Assembly (NCBI GenBank): GCA_030374765.1
Contig: JARGXX010000092.1
Span: 620,001 to 684,000, forward strand
Origin: Agarophyton chilense
Lineage: Eukaryota; Rhodophyta; Florideophyceae; Gracilariales; Gracilariaceae
Length of the DNA stretch: 64,000 nucleotides
Direction of reading: 5' to 3'
The notes beneath the pieces are model-generated. The model did no database searches, was not told where the DNA came from, and saw nothing but the letters and a program-made list of their open reading frames with translations. A program made the position numbers and the translations under genes. Below, one piece after another: positions 43,393 to 53,014 of this stretch. Numbering within the stretch: the stretch's first letter is position 1; every line of letters starts with the position of its first letter.

Positions 43393-45081
43393 TTACGATA
43401 AACTTGCTCGGGCGGCATCATCTGAACCGGTTCCCGTGAGCGCAATATCAACAGTGGGGCGCAACTTGGCGCACTCAACCACAGCTGGATGAATCTCATG
43501 ATTGAGAAAATCGTCCAAACGCTTCATATCGAGCGCATTGCCATCATCGATGGCAGTGTACGCCCTCTGAGTGAGATTGTAGTCAAATCGTGGAGCCCAT
43601 TTCTTGCTTCCTGTAGCGGCAGTGAAGGAGCAATTGAAGACCATGTATGCAACACCTCTGGCATGCATGTATGGTGAAAGACTATCTACGCATTCAATGA
43701 CAGACTCATTAATGATCTCGGACAACACGTGACCTTTCTCCAACAAAACATCAATCTGAGCCATCATCGTCGCACAGTAAACTCCGGCAGAGAACGGATC
43801 AATGATGTCTTCGGTTCTTTCAGAGCGCTTGCTACGCACAACTTCCCCGACCTTCCACATACGAGTTCCATCAATGGGCGAGATCACAGGGAATCTTTTT
43901 GCTCGATTTCCAGCTGCAATCACAGATCGGATCTCGTTCCCACATTCCACATCTTCATAACATTCCACGATAATCTCATAGGCTGGCTCGTATGCTGCGC
44001 AGTAAGCCTTGGCAAAGATTTCGCGATCTGGCTCGTTCATGTCGGTGTAAACAGCCTTGATGCCTCTTTTGGATATCACTTTTGACACAGGGCCGGTGAT
44101 ACACTCAGTAGAACGCAGAAAAGCCTCTTGTTCGTCCATACCCTGATCAAGTACGAATCGTCTCCACAGACTTTCACATACACCATGAATAGCTCCCAGA
44201 AGGATACAGCGTTCGCCAAAGATATCGGAACGATACTCATTTCTGAGGGTCGTCTGGAAGCTGAACGGAGCACCTATGGCCACAGCCCATCCGATTGCGA
44301 GATCTGTGGCGTTCCCGTCCACGTCTCTTTCCACGGCGAAAGAGCAGTTGATGCCAGCACCGTTTTCAGTCTTGCCTTGCACATAAAGCCTTCGAACAGA
44401 TGGACCCATGCCCTTCGGGGCGACAAGAATGACACTTATGTCTTCTGGAAATGTCTCGCCAATAGAATCCATATGACCAAGAAGGAAACCATGTGAAAGA
44501 CCCAGGGTGGCACCAGACTTCATGGCCGCGAATACCTGCTTGTAGCAATTTGCGGTTGCGGCGTCCGAGATGAGCATAATGACAAGATCGCTCTCCGAAA
44601 TGACTTTGTACATTTCGCCAAGAGTACCGTTCTCCTCAGTGAAGCCAGCACTTCTCGCCTGAGGCAAGGAAGACGATCCGCTTCGAAGCCCGACAACAAC
44701 CTTCGCATCAACACCGGCATCCTGGAAAGAATCGCGTAAATTTTGAGCCTGGGCGGGGCCTTGGCTTCCCCAACCTATGACACCGACTTGCTTCACAGAA
44801 GCAAAAGCTTTTGGAAGGTTGGAGAACACATCACGCCCACCTCGAACAATGTATTCGACAGTGTTGGCGAGGGAGATACGCTCCTTCGCAAAGCACTTGG
44901 TCTCAAAGTCTACGGCCTTAGCACGCTCTTCCACGACGGATGGAATGGCCATGGTGACCGAAGCCACGCGGCTTCGGGTGGTTCGCGCAGCATGGGTACG
45001 AATCTTACTCAATGGGGAGGCGATATGTGATTTTGAGTTCACGGAGGCGCCGAGCCATACTGAAGGAGTGAAAGCGAACAT
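43393..45081 (-). CDS. Ketol-acid reductoisomerase, plastid, plant-type class II
   Basis: Catalyses the NADPH- and Mg-dependent isomerisation and reduction step of Val, Ile and Leu synthesis in the plastid. The nucleotide-binding start GVIGWGSQGPAQAQNLRDS and the metal-binding RSDIFGERCILLGAIHG are clear. The duplicated C-terminal helical domain of the plant type is present: SEIINESVIECVDSLSPYM and KWAPRFDYNLTQ. The frame is open up to 45243, but those 54 extra codons are only SPSPSPPPS-type repeat, from a GGCGAC microsatellite, so I start at Met at 45081: MFAFTPSVWLGAS begins a Ser/Thr/Arg-rich, acid-poor transit peptide of about 45 residues. That gives 562 residues. The next gene upstream points the same way, 609 bp away. 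Confidence 0.93.
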   Translation of the reverse strand: MFAFTPSVWLGASVNSKSHIASPLSKIRTHAARTTRSRVASVTMAIPSVVEERAKAVDFETKCFAKERISLANTVEYIVRGGRDVFSNLPKAFASVKQVGVIGWGSQGPAQAQNLRDSFQDAGVDAKVVVGLRSGSSSLPQARSAGFTEENGTLGEMYKVISESDLVIMLISDAATANCYKQVFAAMKSGATLGLSHGFLLGHMDSIGETFPEDISVILVAPKGMGPSVRRLYVQGKTENGAGINCSFAVERDVDGNATDLAIGWAVAIGAPFSFQTTLRNEYRSDIFGERCILLGAIHGVCESLWRRFVLDQGMDEQEAFLRSTECITGPVSKVISKRGIKAVYTDMNEPDREIFAKAYCAAYEPAYEIIVECYEDVECGNEIRSVIAAGNRAKRFPVISPIDGTRMWKVGEVVRSKRSERTEDIIDPFSAGVYCATMMAQIDVLLEKGHVLSEIINESVIECVDSLSPYMHARGVAYMVFNCSFTAATGSKKWAPRFDYNLTQRAYTAIDDGNALDMKRLDDFLNHEIHPAVVECAKLRPTVDIALTGTGSDDAARASLS

Positions 45082-45134
45082 GGCGATAGAAATCCGTTTG
45101 GAAAGCAAATTTCTTGATGACGAAAACAGTGACT

Positions 45135-45171
45135 GCGATGGAGGCGGCGACGGAGGCGGCGACGATGGCGG

Positions 45172-45209
<38 letters not shown>

Positions 45210-45215
45210 AGGCGT
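45135..45215. repeat. GGCGAC hexamer microsatellite in the leader of the reductoisomerase gene
   Basis: GGCGGCGACGGAGGCGGCGA then repeated GGCGAC (at least five in a row at about 45172-45208), upstream of the start codon of the minus-strand gene. Length may vary between individuals. Confidence 0.85.
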
Positions 45216-45243
45216 TTGAAGATCTGCCAATGCGCTCTGGCAA

Positions 45244-45689
45244 AAAAAAAGGCCGCGTGCGTGACCTACTGTATATAAAGCTTGGACAGGATGTGGAATG
45301 GGATGAAATGTGGGAGATTGCAATCGGATGCGGGCGAATGGATGACCTTTTTTTTGAGTCGTTACTTGCGATGCCTCATTAAAAACAAATTTGGCAGCGT
45401 CTTCTGCAGAAATCGGGAAGCATTTAACAAAGGTGGCAGATCGTGTTAGGTACTGCTTTCACAGCACAACCATGATCATCATGATCATATCTTAGACAGA
45501 GCACGTAGCAAAGATCGTCCACAATTGCAAGAAGCGAAGACGTTATTGGAGAGCGTCGTCGAGATCAACGTGGTCCGATCAGGTAGAGGGCCCCACAAGA
45601 ATGTTTTGGTCTAGTTTACAAGGTGCATACGAGCTTCATTGCAAAGCACTTACTCATTTCATCCCGCGATAAACGCCTTGGGCGCTTAA
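45244..45689. other. Intergenic region
   Basis: Upstream of the reductoisomerase gene and downstream of the ubiquitin-like gene. No gene is seen apart from a small inverted stretch AACCATGATCATCATGATCAT near 45469. Confidence 0.6.
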
Positions 45690-46811
45690 TCAGTCAATAT
45701 GCACTACATCAACATCAGTCGCTTGCTCCAAGTTACGACGAGCCTTTGTAGACAAGGTTCTGGGACGAGTACTTATAAAAGACCAATCCGATTCCGGCAG
45801 AAGTTCCGCGAGTCCCTCTTCAATCCGATCGCCAAACAAACGAACCATATTCCAGAACGACCGCGGCGAAACAATAGCCATCGACAATGCACGAAGTCTC
45901 TCACGTTCCTCCTGATTCTTCACGACATCGCGAAAGGCTTCGGCAAGAATCTCGCGCGGCACCTTGAACATGCCTTGTTCTTCAGTCCACGCGCGTGCAT
46001 TGAGCGCACGATAACGTACTTTAAATGTATACCCACCGTTATCAATGATTTCATACCGCTTTGAAAGCCAAGCTTCATATCGACGTTCACCTTCAGCCTC
46101 CTTTTGTCGTTCACTTAAAGCGGTTTGCAGACTATTCCGGAAGGACTTCCCACACGCATCCAGTTCACTAGCATCTTTTGACACGGCCTTTGCGAGTTCC
46201 GCACCGAGCAATCCGCGCGCGTCCCCTCCCATAAGCGCTTCCATCATGTCGCCGGAGTCCTTCTTAGTCTTTTGTCGCTTGGAATCCTTCGACGTCGCTA
46301 CGTTCCCTGTGACGCCAGAAGATACAGCACTGGGAGCTACACGACCTCTTTTTTTCCCTCCACGCCTATTAGGGGTGGGACGAACGGGACGGACCTCTTC
46401 AAGGTCTTCAATGTCAGGCGTCCATTCATCGCCGCTGTCGATCACTAGAACTTCAGAGGTCAAATCTCGCAAGCCTTGAACACTGCTCTTCGCAGCGCGT
46501 GTATCGTTCTTTCCATTTTTCGACGGCGGTTGCCTTTGAGTAGTGGTTCGTCTTCTGGAACGCCTCGGTTTCGGGGGTTCCACAAGCAGTGCGTCACCAG
46601 ATTTGAACAAGGTGTTGACAGTGGCATTTGCGTCCGCCTCAACCGGACGTGGAGGCGGTCCGGCAATGAGTACGCGCTCGGGATCCTCCGTCAGTCCCAG
46701 TTCTTTTTGCACGCGAGATAACAGGGCGTGGTATGTGTCGGTTGGAGACACATCGGTCAGAGTGAGTTGTCGACCATCTGGGAAGCGGAATCGCAATCTC
46801 AGCGGCGACAT
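45690..46811 (-). CDS. Ubiquitin-like (UBX-like) domain protein of unknown function
   Basis: 373 residues from Met at 46811 (the frame is open to 46859, but MSPLRLRFRFPDGRQL begins the first domain). Residues 1-80 read like a UBX/ubiquitin-like fold, similar in style to the N-terminus of OTU1/YOD1: LRLRFRFPDGRQLTLTDVS, VQKELGL and LFKSGDALLVE. A basic, disordered middle (RRSRRRTTTQRQ, KRQKTKK) suggests nuclear localisation. The C-terminal about 120 residues are helical with conserved-looking aromatics (RRYEAWLSKRYEIIDNGGYT, SFWNMVRLFG), which I do not recognise. No OTU cysteine protease motif was seen. It may bind p97 or act in ubiquitin biology, but that is a guess. Confidence 0.7.
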   Translation of the reverse strand: MSPLRLRFRFPDGRQLTLTDVSPTDTYHALLSRVQKELGLTEDPERVLIAGPPPRPVEADANATVNTLFKSGDALLVEPPKPRRSRRRTTTQRQPPSKNGKNDTRAAKSSVQGLRDLTSEVLVIDSGDEWTPDIEDLEEVRPVRPTPNRRGGKKRGRVAPSAVSSGVTGNVATSKDSKRQKTKKDSGDMMEALMGGDARGLLGAELAKAVSKDASELDACGKSFRNSLQTALSERQKEAEGERRYEAWLSKRYEIIDNGGYTFKVRYRALNARAWTEEQGMFKVPREILAEAFRDVVKNQEERERLRALSMAIVSPRSFWNMVRLFGDRIEEGLAELLPESDWSFISTRPRTLSTKARRNLEQATDVDVVHID

Positions 46812-46859
46812 GATGGCAGGTAGCGAGCGAGTGTGCTTTCCACAGAAGGAGGGGGTCAA

Positions 46860-47322
46860 TGTTTGCGCTCGGCAGAAAGATGAACGTTGTCCTACCTCTC
46901 TTGTGCCTCGTGATTAACAATTTGCATGCCGCGCTGCAGATACCTTCGTGATGGCATCTCGAGCGTAGCGGTTCTGGAGGGGTTGTTGGTATCTAGCTAG
47001 ACACGTGCCGTATCATTAGCATTGCACCCAAAACGATTCAAAAACTGCAATTTCTTGCACCGATATGATACATGTGTAACCGTTCATAGGTTAGGTAGGA
47101 CCAATCTCATGGAGTTCACAGGTTGTCGTTTATTCGTTCTTTCTGCGTCAACATGTCCTGATTTTACCGTTAACAAGGCTTGTTCATAACCTCTTTCTTA
47201 TTAGGCCACGATGCGTGGCCAACGTCGATTGCAATGTTAAATGGATGGGTTCCCTTAAACGGGACAAGCGCTGAGGAGCTCTATTTCCGAGGCATAATCA
47301 CAAGTTAGGGTAGAATCCTCCT
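46860..47322. other. Intergenic region
   Basis: Upstream region of the ubiquitin-like gene and 3' flank of the hydrolase gene. Nothing recognisable. GGCCACGATGCGTGGCC near 47205 is a small inverted repeat (GGCCACG/CGTGGCC) close to the 3' end of the hydrolase gene. Confidence 0.6.
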
Positions 47323-48552
47323 TCACAATCGAGCCATTCTTGACAATGTGTCCAGGTCATGTGAAAGGTCGAGGTCCGGGAGCATTATATCTGCCAGAGG
47401 TCGGAACAGCTTGGACACATCTTCATCAGAGATATCAGATAATTTAGCCGGTGACCACTGCGCTCTGTTGCTTTTGGATACCAGCACAGCCCGGACCCCC
47501 CGCGCAAAATCTGCTCGTCTCGAAAGACGAATTGACAGTCTGAACTCCATCTTCAGACAATCATCAAGCTCCATGCTTAATCCTCTTTTGAGCGATTCGA
47601 AAGCGACTTTCAGCGACATCGGACAGCGGTTCTGAATTGTTCGCAATGAATCCGCCGCGAAACTTGCGTGTATGCTGTCGACCAGTGAACTCTCCTCTTT
47701 CAGTCTTTTGATGACATCCTCGATAGAAGGAAGATTGAATAGTGCCGCCATAGATGATAAGAATTGTGTATCTTCCGTCAATGGCGATCTATTTCTACAA
47801 AATCTGTGCAGTAGATTCTCAATGTCCCTCCTCGAGCGAATACGACATCCTTGTATGGCTTCTAGAAAGCCATCGATCGAATTGTGAGGAACAAAATGAG
47901 TAGCTATTCCAGCAGAAAGAACCTGCTCTCCTTTCAGAGAAGCGCCCGTGAGAGCGAGATAAGTGCCAAGACCAGGACTGAGACGCGACAGAAAGTGTGA
48001 AGCGCCAACATCAGGGTGAAACCCAATTGCAACTTCGGGCATGGCAAAAACGGTGTTCTCCGTTGCGACTCGGAATCTTCCATGAACGCATAAACCTGCA
48101 CCCCCTCCCATAACGACACCGTCGAGTATTGAAACAACATCAGATGTTCCCATACCTAAGAGAGAGACAAGACGACTCTCGATTCTCAAAAACTCATGCA
48201 TCATTTCATATTGCTGCTTTTCGGCAAGAATGCACATTTTGCGCACATCGCCTCCTGCACAAAAAGCTCGAGACGGAGTAGTGGATTTGAGAATAACGCA
48301 CTTCGTTTCAGAGTGAGCTATTTGAAGAATTCGAGAGTAAAGAGTCTCGCACATGGTTGTGTCCAAAGCATGAAGAGAATTTGGACGATTCAGACACAAA
48401 GTCCTGACGCTCTTGTTGTCGAGGGACGATTGCTCCAGTATAGGAGAATAAATGGATGGAATGATTGGCAGCCCAGATGTTGTCAGGGCTAAAGTGACGA
48501 CCTTCGAAGGACCCCATTTACGTTCCTTTTGGTTGTTGACGGCCATGGTCAA
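47323..48552 (-). CDS. 3-hydroxyisobutyryl-CoA hydrolase
   Basis: Crotonase-superfamily enzyme that hydrolyses 3-hydroxyisobutyryl-CoA in valine breakdown, in mitochondria of most eukaryotes. 409 residues, matching the family. Visible motifs: LNRPNSLHALD (54-64), AFCAGGDVRK (96-105) and GGGAGL (149-154), which form the oxyanion hole, then MPEVAIGFHPDVGASHFL (171-188) with the catalytic Glu/Asp positions kept. The C-terminal part has the helical HIBCH extension with DFARGVRAVLVSK, where family members read D(F/Y)-EG-RA. The first about 45 residues are a weak, mixed leader; targeting is uncertain. It is 338 bp from the next gene, on the same strand, and intronless. Confidence 0.92.
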   Translation of the reverse strand: MTMAVNNQKERKWGPSKVVTLALTTSGLPIIPSIYSPILEQSSLDNKSVRTLCLNRPNSLHALDTTMCETLYSRILQIAHSETKCVILKSTTPSRAFCAGGDVRKMCILAEKQQYEMMHEFLRIESRLVSLLGMGTSDVVSILDGVVMGGGAGLCVHGRFRVATENTVFAMPEVAIGFHPDVGASHFLSRLSPGLGTYLALTGASLKGEQVLSAGIATHFVPHNSIDGFLEAIQGCRIRSRRDIENLLHRFCRNRSPLTEDTQFLSSMAALFNLPSIEDVIKRLKEESSLVDSIHASFAADSLRTIQNRCPMSLKVAFESLKRGLSMELDDCLKMEFRLSIRLSRRADFARGVRAVLVSKSNRAQWSPAKLSDISDEDVSKLFRPLADIMLPDLDLSHDLDTLSRMARL

Positions 48553-48885
48553 GAGTAGAGTTGGTTAGGCAAACCAAAAGAACTGTTCGTTGCAGTCTGA
48601 AACGCTTTTCTATTCAGATTTGGTTGACATGATGGGGCTGATGCGGCGACAGTCGATGTCGTGATGCAGGAGATTAGTAATTTTCGAGAGAAATCCGCGA
48701 TTGGTGATGGGGACTTGCATACATATGCGTCCTACTAGCGACCCCTTATGCAACTGTTCCCGGTTCAATCGGTTCTGCTGTTGTTTTGACAGACATGTCA
48801 CTGCTGGTAGATGTATTGCTTAGCTTGCATTTCACAGCCATCAGCACCCATGAAGATTTTATCTGGAAAACTACTGAGACTCCTA
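48553..48885. other. Intergenic region
   Basis: Between two minus-strand genes. Only a 63-codon minus-strand frame (48610-48801) without recognised features. Confidence 0.6.
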
Positions 48886-49527
48886 CTAGTTTGCAGCGAC
48901 CAGTTTCTTTTTACGTTGGTGTAGCATGTGGAAAAACATGAACGGTCCAAAGTACATGTACAATATTAGCACAATTCGATTCCATATGCCAAAGTCAAAC
49001 GAAAAGTTGAACTCATTAGGGAGAGAAACATTGTAAAGTTTGTGACTTTCCACATAGGGCAGAGTCCAATAGTATATCATCCATTCCGCGACGATGCCCG
49101 CCGGATACAACACAAGGAAAAGAGAGTATCTCATCCAGAGTAAAGCAGGGGGCACACGACGGATAATGGTAGCGATGTAGAACGCGTAGCGCACCAAGTC
49201 GGCTAGAACCCACGAAACCAGGAGAATCATTGTAACTAGACGATCTTGAATTTGCGTGATGGCGTCAATGACAAAAATAAGCACGACGTAGCGACCAAGA
49301 CATTGAACAAATGCTGTGGAAACCGTTCCGCCCAGACCCAAGCCTGCATGAATTACTTCGGCCCACGCTAAAGTTTGCGCAGTGATGGCAAATGTAGCTG
49401 CAGATTCGTACACTTCTAAGTAGCCGGACGCTGTTTTGGATGATATGATGAGTTGAATGGCCGTCACAGCCCAGAGGCTCAGCTGTACAACGTTGTAAGC
49501 CATTAAGTATGAAGTCTTCCAAGGCAT
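48886..49527 (-). CDS. Very-long-chain 3-hydroxyacyl-CoA dehydratase (PHS1/HACD/PTPLA family)
   Basis: Removes water from 3-hydroxyacyl-CoA in the fatty-acid elongation cycle of the endoplasmic reticulum. 213 residues, matching the family, with several hydrophobic segments. Motifs: YNVVQLSLW near the N-terminus, QTLAWAEVIHAGLGL (51-65), WVLADLVRYAFY (106-117) and RYSLFLVLYPAGIVAEW (133-149). Tyr141 and Glu148 are seven residues apart, as are the catalytic Tyr149/Glu156 of yeast Phs1. The C-terminus is basic (HQRKKKLVAAN), with lysines that could serve in ER retrieval. It is divergent from the ligase gene to the right. Confidence 0.94.
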   Translation of the reverse strand: MPWKTSYLMAYNVVQLSLWAVTAIQLIISSKTASGYLEVYESAATFAITAQTLAWAEVIHAGLGLGGTVSTAFVQCLGRYVVLIFVIDAITQIQDRLVTMILLVSWVLADLVRYAFYIATIIRRVPPALLWMRYSLFLVLYPAGIVAEWMIYYWTLPYVESHKLYNVSLPNEFNFSFDFGIWNRIVLILYMYFGPFMFFHMLHQRKKKLVAAN

Positions 49528-50214
49528 TGTATTTCGAAAGTCGTTCCCAACTGTAATGGAGCAGATGCGTTGGGAAGAGGCGTGCGTGTGTATGTGACTC
49601 CTAGGGTTTACTCAAATGAGCTCAGTGGACCAAACATGAACAGTATAGTGAAGTAGCACAAAAGAATGCACTGCCCGGACAAAGAAAAGGATTGGGAAAT
49701 AGAAGAACTAGAGTACAGCATCTACAAAGGCAGCAGACTATCTACTATGGGAGACACGTCTTTTTTCGGATCACGGGGACTTTCGGCATCTCGCTATAAT
49801 AACATTCCCTATGTAATTGCGGCCTCCCTTGTAACATATAGCGGATCAACGCGTGCCCGAAAATGGCAGGCCTCGGATCGGGCGGTAATTTCGATAATAT
49901 TTTGGCAGCCTTGTACCTTGGCCTCTCCCTTGCTCTGCTCGAGAATCGCCTCTTCTAACGAAAGTCGACCAACAGCAATGCGCCCTATCGGGCATTCACC
50001 TCGAAGATCGATCCCCTCTGGTTTCACGTCTGTTCTTCGGCGCATACGCCCAGTCTGCCCACAGTTTCTAGCCAGGCTTCTAGCGATTTCAGGGCTTTCC
50101 TACTTCACAAGCTCTGTGCTATTTCTCTTGCAGAGATTGCAACAGCGTTTTGTCTGTCCATTCTTACGATCTTTGCATGAAATTGATCCCAAGTATCGCT
50201 TTCTGCTTATCACA
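49528..50214. other. Region between divergent dehydratase and ligase genes
   Basis: Probable shared promoter. A frame in phase with the ligase stays open from 49666 through this stretch, so the ligase could start at 49666, or at Met 49978 (MRPIGHSPRRSIP), which is Arg-rich like a mitochondrial peptide. I prefer the later start at 50215, but the choice is open. Confidence 0.5.
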
Positions 50215-52908
50215 ATGGTGCTCCGCGCGAGTTTTATGATTCCCTCTCTTCCTTTTCATCGCGTGAGACCTGTGCAATACAGAGTCCGGGCCATATGCAA
50301 AAAGGTTTCCGATATTCGCCATTATCCTGAAGGAACTGATAAGGTAGCAGCCAAGAAGATTCGTGCCGATGAAAAGCGCAAGGCCCGGCGCGAGACTTTG
50401 CGAACTAGAAATATTCCGAAAGGATATCTAAGTCGTCCAGGAGCAGGAATTCATCCATATGGGTCTGTGGAACGGGCGGATGAGGAACGTGAAGCACGAG
50501 CAGCATATATTGGCGGCAAGCCTGGTACGAGTGAGGCCCTCTTTCGATATTCTGCAATGCTTGCTGGAGGAGAGTGTGACATGATACTTGACAGACTGCG
50601 AACTACATGGCTTGATAAAGCTGAGAGCGTGGCCTTCGGTAAACCCGTAAGACTCACAAAAGACATCCGGTTCTTGTACAATAAGCTTATCGATGAAATA
50701 CAGCTCTGCGATCAAAAGTACTATGCAGATAATCCAAAACCCCGAATTTCTGACGACCAGTATGATGAACTTGTTCTTCACCTTTTGGAGCTCGAGAGAA
50801 GTTTTCCAGAACTCATTCGAGATGATTCCCCGAGCCAGACGGTTGGTCATGGAGCGGCTGCCCGCGCAACGAAGCTCGCTCTCGAGAACGAAATTGCAAA
50901 GGACAATGAAATAGATGCGCAAGATTCTTTTTTCGCTACGGTTCCAGTAACGGTGAAGCGCTTCGCACAGTGTCGGCATAGAGCGTTAATGCTCTCTCTG
51001 GACAATGCATACACACACGTAGAACTCACGGCCTTTGCCAACAGAGCACTAGCGACTGAATCACAGATTTCTGCCGAGCTAAAGATTGACGGCGTTGCGT
51101 TGTCTCTTGAATATCAGCATCGAGAGCTTTGCCGGGCGTTGACAAGGGGAACTGGAAGAATTGGTGATGATATAATTGAGAATGTCAGGGAGTCTCTTAT
51201 TGGGAGAGGGGTTGTTGATACCATTCCTGATCCCAATGCCCCAGACTTTCTTATTGTTCGCGGCGAAGTATACATCGCAAAAGCAGATTTTGACGAAGTG
51301 AATGCTTCTCTTGAAAGACCATACAGCAATCCACGCAATGCGACTGCTGGGGCACTAAAGCATAAGGATCCACGGGAAGGAAAAGCGAGGCGGCTCCGGT
51401 TTATTGCGTACGAGTGTCTAACAAGTAGCCATAATAAAGAGACGACGAAAGCAGATCATCAGGTCACAGCAGTTGTACATGAAACGCTTAACTTACTGGC
51501 GACTCATTCCGAAACGCTGTCTAAGCTCGCGGATTGGGGATTTGGAGAAATGCCGAGATACGAAACGTGTTCAAACCTGGACGAGGCTGAGGCATTTGCG
51601 GTGCGAGTTGAAGAAGAAAGACCCAAACTGCCAATGGAGATTGACGGGGTCGTCTTCAAGTTCAATGATTCACGAGCCCGTGAAAAGGCAGGTCATACCG
51701 CTCGTGCACCAAAAGGGGCAATCGCCTACAAATTTGCCGCCCAGTCCAGGGTCACAAAGCTTAATGATGTGGTTATGCAGGTTTCACGTGGGGGACTTAT
51801 AACGCCCGTGGCCGTTCTTGAACCTGTAAGAATTGGAGGTGCCTTGATGTCCCGGGCAACCCTTCACAACTTTGATGAAGTGAAGAGGTTGGGTGTAGCC
51901 ATCGGGGACATGGTGAGAATAGAACGTGGGGGCGATGTTATACCAAAAGTGCTTCAAGTCGAGAAGCGCTTAGATGATCCTGCTCGTACGGAAGTCAATG
52001 CTCCTGAAAAATGTCCTTCGTGTGGCTCAGAACTGAAACATGCCCGGGCGCCAAGGACAGGGGCTACCCTCATTGGATGCACGAACGATGCCACTTGCGT
52101 TTCACAAACCCTCGGCAGGTTGATTTATTTCTGCGGTCGGGATGCGATGGACATAAGAGGTCTGGGAAAGAAGACCGCCGAAAAGCTTGTAGAGTCTGGT
52201 GTTGTCGTCTTCCTGGCCGACTTATTCAGACTGACACTCGATGATCTTCTTAACCTTGATGGTTTTGCATTGAAGAGCGCCTCACAGTTGTATGAAAACA
52301 TCCAAGAGGCCGCATCGTCTCGAAGCCTTGAAAGGCTTTTACTTGGACTCGGCCTACCTGGTGTAGGTCGCACAGGTGCGAGAGCTCTTGCTAAGAAGAC
52401 TGAGTCTCTCCAGAATCTGATCAATACTGCCGAGAGCGATGACGCGATTCGAACTTTCACGACGATCTCTAATTTTGCTGAGAGAACATCTGAAGGTCTT
52501 CTTGAATATCTGAGAAAAAAACGTACTGTTCATGAACTAAACGCTATTGCGGAATTGGTCAGACCCAATCGAGTTGTTGACGAAGACGGGGACAACCCCC
52601 TGAAAGACGGAATGAATGTGAGTGTTGAAGGCCGTAAGTTCGTTTTCACTGGGAAGTTTGTCACAGTGAATCGCCCCGAGGCGATGAAATGGGTTCAGAG
52701 ATCTGGAGGATTCATGAAGAGTACTGTTACACATAACACAGATTACGTCATTTACGGGTTGGAACCAGGCCAGAAGCTTTCAAAGGCACAGAGAAGAAAC
52801 ATTCAAATTGTTCCTGAGGAGGAATTCTTCTCCGTTTTTGAAGTAAGCCCTACAGACCAGCAAGCTCTCTCTATAGAAACAAGCAAAAAGCACAGCAGAG
52901 ATAAGTAA
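50215..52908 (+). CDS. ligA: NAD-dependent DNA ligase (LigA type), probably organelle-targeted
   Basis: Bacterial-type ligase that seals nicks using NAD+; eukaryotes normally use ATP-dependent ligases. From Met 50215 it has 897 residues, longer than bacterial LigA (about 670). The N-terminal about 130 residues are extra, and begin MVLRASFMIPSLPFHRVRPV, basic and with Phe, like a transit peptide. Then come the Ia domain (ISDDQYDELVLHLLELE) and the adenylation motif ELKIDGVALSLEYQH with catalytic Lys290 (51082-51084). TRGTGRIGDDIIENV and GEVYIAKADF follow, then the OB fold, a Cys4 zinc finger (CPSC...CTNDATC), helix-hairpin-helix repeats and a C-terminal BRCT domain (FVFTGKFVTVNRPEAM to near the end). 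All domains are in the normal order, so it looks functional. Its 3' end faces that of the dnaE gene, 106 bp away. Confidence 0.93.
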   Translation: MVLRASFMIPSLPFHRVRPVQYRVRAICKKVSDIRHYPEGTDKVAAKKIRADEKRKARRETLRTRNIPKGYLSRPGAGIHPYGSVERADEEREARAAYIGGKPGTSEALFRYSAMLAGGECDMILDRLRTTWLDKAESVAFGKPVRLTKDIRFLYNKLIDEIQLCDQKYYADNPKPRISDDQYDELVLHLLELERSFPELIRDDSPSQTVGHGAAARATKLALENEIAKDNEIDAQDSFFATVPVTVKRFAQCRHRALMLSLDNAYTHVELTAFANRALATESQISAELKIDGVALSLEYQHRELCRALTRGTGRIGDDIIENVRESLIGRGVVDTIPDPNAPDFLIVRGEVYIAKADFDEVNASLERPYSNPRNATAGALKHKDPREGKARRLRFIAYECLTSSHNKETTKADHQVTAVVHETLNLLATHSETLSKLADWGFGEMPRYETCSNLDEAEAFAVRVEEERPKLPMEIDGVVFKFNDSRAREKAGHTARAPKGAIAYKFAAQSRVTKLNDVVMQVSRGGLITPVAVLEPVRIGGALMSRATLHNFDEVKRLGVAIGDMVRIERGGDVIPKVLQVEKRLDDPARTEVNAPEKCPSCGSELKHARAPRTGATLIGCTNDATCVSQTLGRLIYFCGRDAMDIRGLGKKTAEKLVESGVVVFLADLFRLTLDDLLNLDGFALKSASQLYENIQEAASSRSLERLLLGLGLPGVGRTGARALAKKTESLQNLINTAESDDAIRTFTTISNFAERTSEGLLEYLRKKRTVHELNAIAELVRPNRVVDEDGDNPLKDGMNVSVEGRKFVFTGKFVTVNRPEAMKWVQRSGGFMKSTVTHNTDYVIYGLEPGQKLSKAQRRNIQIVPEEEFFSVFEVSPTDQQALSIETSKKHSRDK

Positions 52909-53014
52909 CTTGTATTTAGAAAGTACATTTTCGTTTCAATCGGACGAATACTGAATTCTACATTTTGACAAGCGATCTCCGTGACAGAGGAGACAAAAAT
53001 GTTATCGGGCCATG

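Noticed and set aside
45082-45243. SPSPSP-rich leader of the reductoisomerase
   Set aside because: It is the translation of a GGCGAC microsatellite; Met at 45081 begins a better transit peptide.
49666-50214. N-terminal extension of the ligase frame to 49666
   Set aside because: Composition does not look like a domain; the start at 50215 gives a compact transit-like leader, though 49666 or 49978 cannot be excluded.
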